From the NCBI GenBank assembly GCA_013823325.1, contig PNLY01000067.1, positions 1 through 32,104 on the forward strand: DNA of 32,104 bases, read 5' to 3'. This stretch comes from Methylobacterium sp. GTDB taxonomy: Bacteria > Pseudomonadota > Alphaproteobacteria > Rhizobiales > Beijerinckiaceae. Of this stretch, positions 31,972 through 32,104 are shown in pieces. How positions within the stretch are numbered: the stretch's first letter is position 1; each line of letters starts with the position of its first letter. Position numbers and translations under genes: made by a program. The notes under the pieces are model-generated. The model was not told where the DNA came from. It searched no databases and worked only from the letters and a program-made list of their open reading frames with translations.

Positions 31972-32104
31972 TCAGGGCTTGTTGAAGTTTTTCAGCACGG
32001 AGTCGAAGAAGGAGAAGATCGCGTCGCCGGCGATGACGCCTGCGGCGAAGACCTCCATGTCGCCCTCGCCATCGGCGCCGCGCAGCTTCTCCCAGACGAG
32101 GCGA
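31972..32104 (-). CDS. C-terminal end of a membrane protein, possibly OPT-family transporter (partial)
   Basis: Only the last 43 codons are in the window; the stop is the TGA at 31972-31974 on the minus strand. The visible end has a charged stretch (WEKLRGADGEGDME) followed by VFAAGVIAGDAIFSFFDSVL and a short polar tail. The alanine/glycine pattern AAGVIAGDAIF resembles the last membrane segment of oligopeptide transporter (OPT) family proteins, and I recall such genes lying beside AroM-family genes, but 43 residues are too few for certainty. High codon bias supports real coding. Confidence 0.5.
   Translation of the reverse strand, partial: RLVWEKLRGADGEGDMEVFAAGVIAGDAIFSFFDSVLKNFNKP

Noticed and set aside
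1..32104. CRISPR array, tRNA, rRNA, insertion sequence or phage genes
   Set aside because: No regularly spaced repeats, no cloverleaf-like segment and no transposase, integrase or phage protein was seen on either strand.

Overview
The window is about 32 kb of GC-rich, densely packed DNA. It looks like a chromosomal (or large-replicon) catabolic and transport region of an alphaproteobacterium, most likely a Hyphomicrobiales/Bosea-like soil organism. That placement is inferred from the protein families, the pattern of overlapping ATGA start/stop junctions, strong codon bias and the abundance of ABC importers; no rRNA, tRNA or other taxonomic marker is present. I see no insertion sequence, phage gene, CRISPR array or tRNA.

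Left part (1-3595). A peptide/opine-type (family 5) ABC importer runs leftwards: a Tat-exported binding protein (648-2438), then a DppB-like permease cut by the window edge (1-500), separated by a two-tier hairpin. A LysR regulator (2567-3451) is also on the minus strand and faces the next operon.

Operon A (3596-13778, plus strand). Eight genes are almost all joined by 4-14 nt overlaps: binding protein, two permeases and two ATPases of a second peptide-type importer, then HyuA and HyuB (ATP-dependent hydantoinase/5-oxoprolinase-type subunits) and a PLP- and metal-dependent D-threonine aldolase/D-serine dehydratase-family enzyme. Read together, this imports a small amide or cyclic amino-acid derivative, hydrolyses its ring and processes a D-configured beta-hydroxy amino acid. 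The actual substrate is not visible.

Middle part (13779-20147). A 79-residue hypothetical gene precedes a NitT/TauT-type importer made of one double-length permease and an ATPase with a C-terminal AAA-associated domain, with no binding protein nearby. Three regulators follow: a membrane histidine kinase, a FixJ/NarL-type response regulator and a second LysR protein, the last two joined by overlaps.

Operon B (20234-31211). It begins after a dyad-rich gap: a DUF1932-type 6-phosphogluconate-dehydrogenase-like enzyme, an orphan Bug/TctC binding protein, then galD-galB-galC (4-oxalomesaconate tautomerase, hydratase and 4-carboxy-4-hydroxy-2-oxoadipate aldolase), which convert 4-oxalomesaconate to pyruvate plus oxaloacetate. 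A complete Liv-type ABC importer (five genes), a MetE-core-like methyltransferase and a type I extradiol (VOC) dioxygenase follow in the same direction. No LigAB/GalA-type ring-cleavage enzyme, LigI or LigC-type gene is present, so the VOC enzyme and the methyltransferase are the candidates in this window for producing the galDBC substrate, perhaps from a methoxylated aromatic acid.

Right edge (31212-32104). A symmetric hairpin separates operon B from the convergent AroM-family gene and the C-terminal end of a possible OPT-type transporter, both on the minus strand.
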